Source of the DNA: Prevotella sp.
GTDB taxonomy: Bacteria; Bacteroidota; Bacteroidia; Bacteroidales; Bacteroidaceae
NCBI GenBank assembly: GCA_022486815.1
Contig: JAKVJW010000024.1
Span: 1 to 45,842 of the forward strand
Length of the DNA stretch: 45,842 nucleotides
Direction of reading: 5' to 3'
The first letter of the stretch is position 1. Each line of letters opens with the position of its first letter. Position numbers and translations under genes: made by a program. The notes under the pieces are model-generated. The model saw only the letters and a list, made by a program, of their open reading frames with translations, did not search any database and was not told the DNA's origin. Positions 44,766 to 45,842 of this stretch are shown one piece after another.

Positions 44766-45401
44766 TTAAAGAGCCTTCATAATAGCCAGAACCTTTTCGA
44801 AATAGTGCTGAGTACGTTTAATGCTAAAGTGGGAACCACCATTCCAAGATCTAATAGCCCGTTCAATATCATTTAAAGGATTATAAAAAGACTGGAATAT
44901 CAAAAACATCTCTTTTGACCTAGCAACACTCCAACGGTCCTTCAAAGAGAATCTCTTTTTACTCCTACGCCTTCTCAATATCCGATTACAATCTGATACC
45001 AATACAGGTGTAATCTGCATCACACCAACGGATAAACCACTTACAGCTTTCGGATTGCCCTTACTTTCAACTTGAATAATACCTGTCATAACACGTGACC
45101 AATCAAAATGAGCTACACTGTCAGGTATATTATCACCTATCGTATCAACATCAAGTGCTTCTGAATGGTCTGAACCTTCACAAACATTCTGCTCAGCATT
45201 CTTATTCAAAACAACCTCAGAGTTTGTACTTGCAGGAGTAATCGCATTATCTTTTGAAGATGATTTCTGATTATTCTTTGAAGAAGACACAACATTATTC
45301 TTTAAAAAGTCTACAGAATTATCAGTTTTTGCAGATGCATTTAATGTATTAAACAAAAGCACAAAAAAACACGATAAAACAATATTCTCTAATTTTCTCA
45401 T
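44766..45401 (-). CDS. SLT-domain lytic transglycosylase-like protein
   Basis: 211 residues from the ATG at 45401; the frame continues to a TTG at 45410. A signal (MRKLENIVLSCFFVLLFNTL, cleavage near ASAK) is followed by a low-complexity Ser/Asn/Lys linker (about 35-65) and a SLT domain: Glu112 in IIQVESKGNPKAVSG as likely catalytic acid, then SVGVMQITP (124-132). The C-terminal helices contain YNPLNDIERAIRSWNGG. Such enzymes cleave glycan strands of peptidoglycan. The domain is shorter than classical MltE/Slt forms. Confidence 0.85.
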   Translation of the reverse strand: MRKLENIVLSCFFVLLFNTLNASAKTDNSVDFLKNNVVSSSKNNQKSSSKDNAITPASTNSEVVLNKNAEQNVCEGSDHSEALDVDTIGDNIPDSVAHFDWSRVMTGIIQVESKGNPKAVSGLSVGVMQITPVLVSDCNRILRRRRSKKRFSLKDRWSVARSKEMFLIFQSFYNPLNDIERAIRSWNGGSHFSIKRTQHYFEKVLAIMKAL

Positions 45402-45410
45402 TTTATTCAA

Positions 45411-45710
45411 TTTTCAGGAACAAGAAAGAAAAGGGATATTCTTTAACTCATAATATATAAGAAAGATTTACCTTGAACGCCTTAGTTCCAATTTATTATT
45501 TAAAAGATAAGCCTTCAACAACAACAGAAGTTCTTATCTAAATCAACATCTGCAAAGGTACAAAAAAAAAGAGAGTAAAACAAGTAAGATCTTGATTAAT
45601 CGCACTTTACGCTGTTAAGAAACTCAAAAAAAGTGAACGTGTGATAATTTTAAGAACACTTAAGAAAACCTTTTAAAAGGTATCAGTGAATAAGTAACCA
45701 TCGGTCCTGT
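45411..45710. other. Intergenic stretch upstream of the lytic transglycosylase gene
   Basis: A candidate promoter is visible on the minus strand: -7 TACCTTTG (45553-45560) and -33-like CTTG (45581-45584), 20 bp apart, about 150 bp upstream of the start. No gene is seen. Confidence 0.5.
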
Positions 45711-45758
45711 ACACAAAAAAAAGAAGGGCCCCGCCGGCACGCTGTGCTGGCAGGGCCC
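45711..45758 (-). terminator. Terminator of the rRNA operon
   Basis: GGGCCC (45726-45731) pairs with GGGCCC (45753-45758), and CCGGCAC (45734-45740) with GTGCTGG (45744-45750) including a G-U pair, with a GCT loop. On the minus strand the stem is followed by TTCTTTTTTTT (A run at 45715-45722 on the plus strand), a strong intrinsic terminator. Confidence 0.88.
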
Positions 45759-45782
45759 TCCGGGGGTTCTTATCTTTAAAAA

Positions 45783-45842
45783 GGAGGCGGCGGCCTACTC
45801 TCCCGCATTGCATTGCAGTACCATCGGCGCTCGTGGGCTTAA
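45783..45842 (-). rRNA. rrf: 5S rRNA, 3' part (cut by window edge)
   Basis: The minus-strand reading begins TTAAGCCCACGAGCGCCGAT, then GGTACTGC and GCGGGAGAGTAGG, matching the 3' half of bacterial 5S rRNA. The 3' end is near 45783 and lies 25 bases before the terminator. The 5' half and the rest of the operon are off the right edge. Confidence 0.92.

Overview
The window looks like chromosome of a gut or oral Bacteroidales species, most likely Prevotellaceae. The signs are SusC/SusD pairs, many exported lipoproteins, a lipoprotein form of the TamA partner (TamL), a BspA-like leucine-rich-repeat protein, an ECF/anti-sigma/TonB trio, and -7 boxes of the Bacteroidetes type (TAnnTTTG). Genus is an inference. 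Almost every gene lies on the minus strand; the exceptions are a small toxin-antitoxin-like island near 12.5-14 kb and one exported-protein gene at 29.2 kb.

1-12 kb is a polysaccharide utilisation locus. Read in the direction of transcription (right to left) it holds a GH30 glycosidase, then susC, susD, a surface glycan-binding lipoprotein with two tandem CBM-like modules and a BACON-GH16 endoglucanase, then a second susC cut by the left edge. GH16 plus GH30 points to a beta-1,3-glucan with beta-1,6 linkages (laminarin or fungal glucan type); the substrate is inferred. A ~245-bp promoter block occurs three times. Two copies abut susC start codons. The third lies upstream of GH30, separated from it by a 258-bp internally deleted IS element.

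12-14.5 kb is an accessory island. It has a 173-bp array of eight 22-23-bp palindromic units, a perfect inverted repeat, a plus-strand operon (Panacea antitoxin-like protein, two-helix membrane protein, GNAT acetyltransferase), and on the minus strand an orphan HicB antitoxin with a broken-looking frame beside it.

14.6-24.7 kb is a cluster of exported lipoproteins. It includes a three-gene operon with a MACPF pore-forming lipoprotein, a BspA-like protein, a small repeat lipoprotein, a DUF3244-like protein, and a membrane-anchored TPR/HTH regulator. The BspA-like and DUF3244-like genes share a nearly identical upstream element containing a TTCACAAAG direct repeat, a likely site for that regulator.

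25-30 kb holds an ECF sigma factor, its anti-sigma factor and a TonB-dependent receptor without SusD, plus a divergent exported protein. 30-45.8 kb is housekeeping: glmM, a DUF4827-like lipoprotein, an NrnA-like DHH phosphoesterase, a sugar nucleotidyltransferase, tamL/tamB, an RluA-type pseudouridine synthase, fabG, a TetR regulator with a visible operator, an initiator tRNA, an SLT lytic transglycosylase, and the terminator and 3' end of a 5S rRNA whose operon continues off the right edge.
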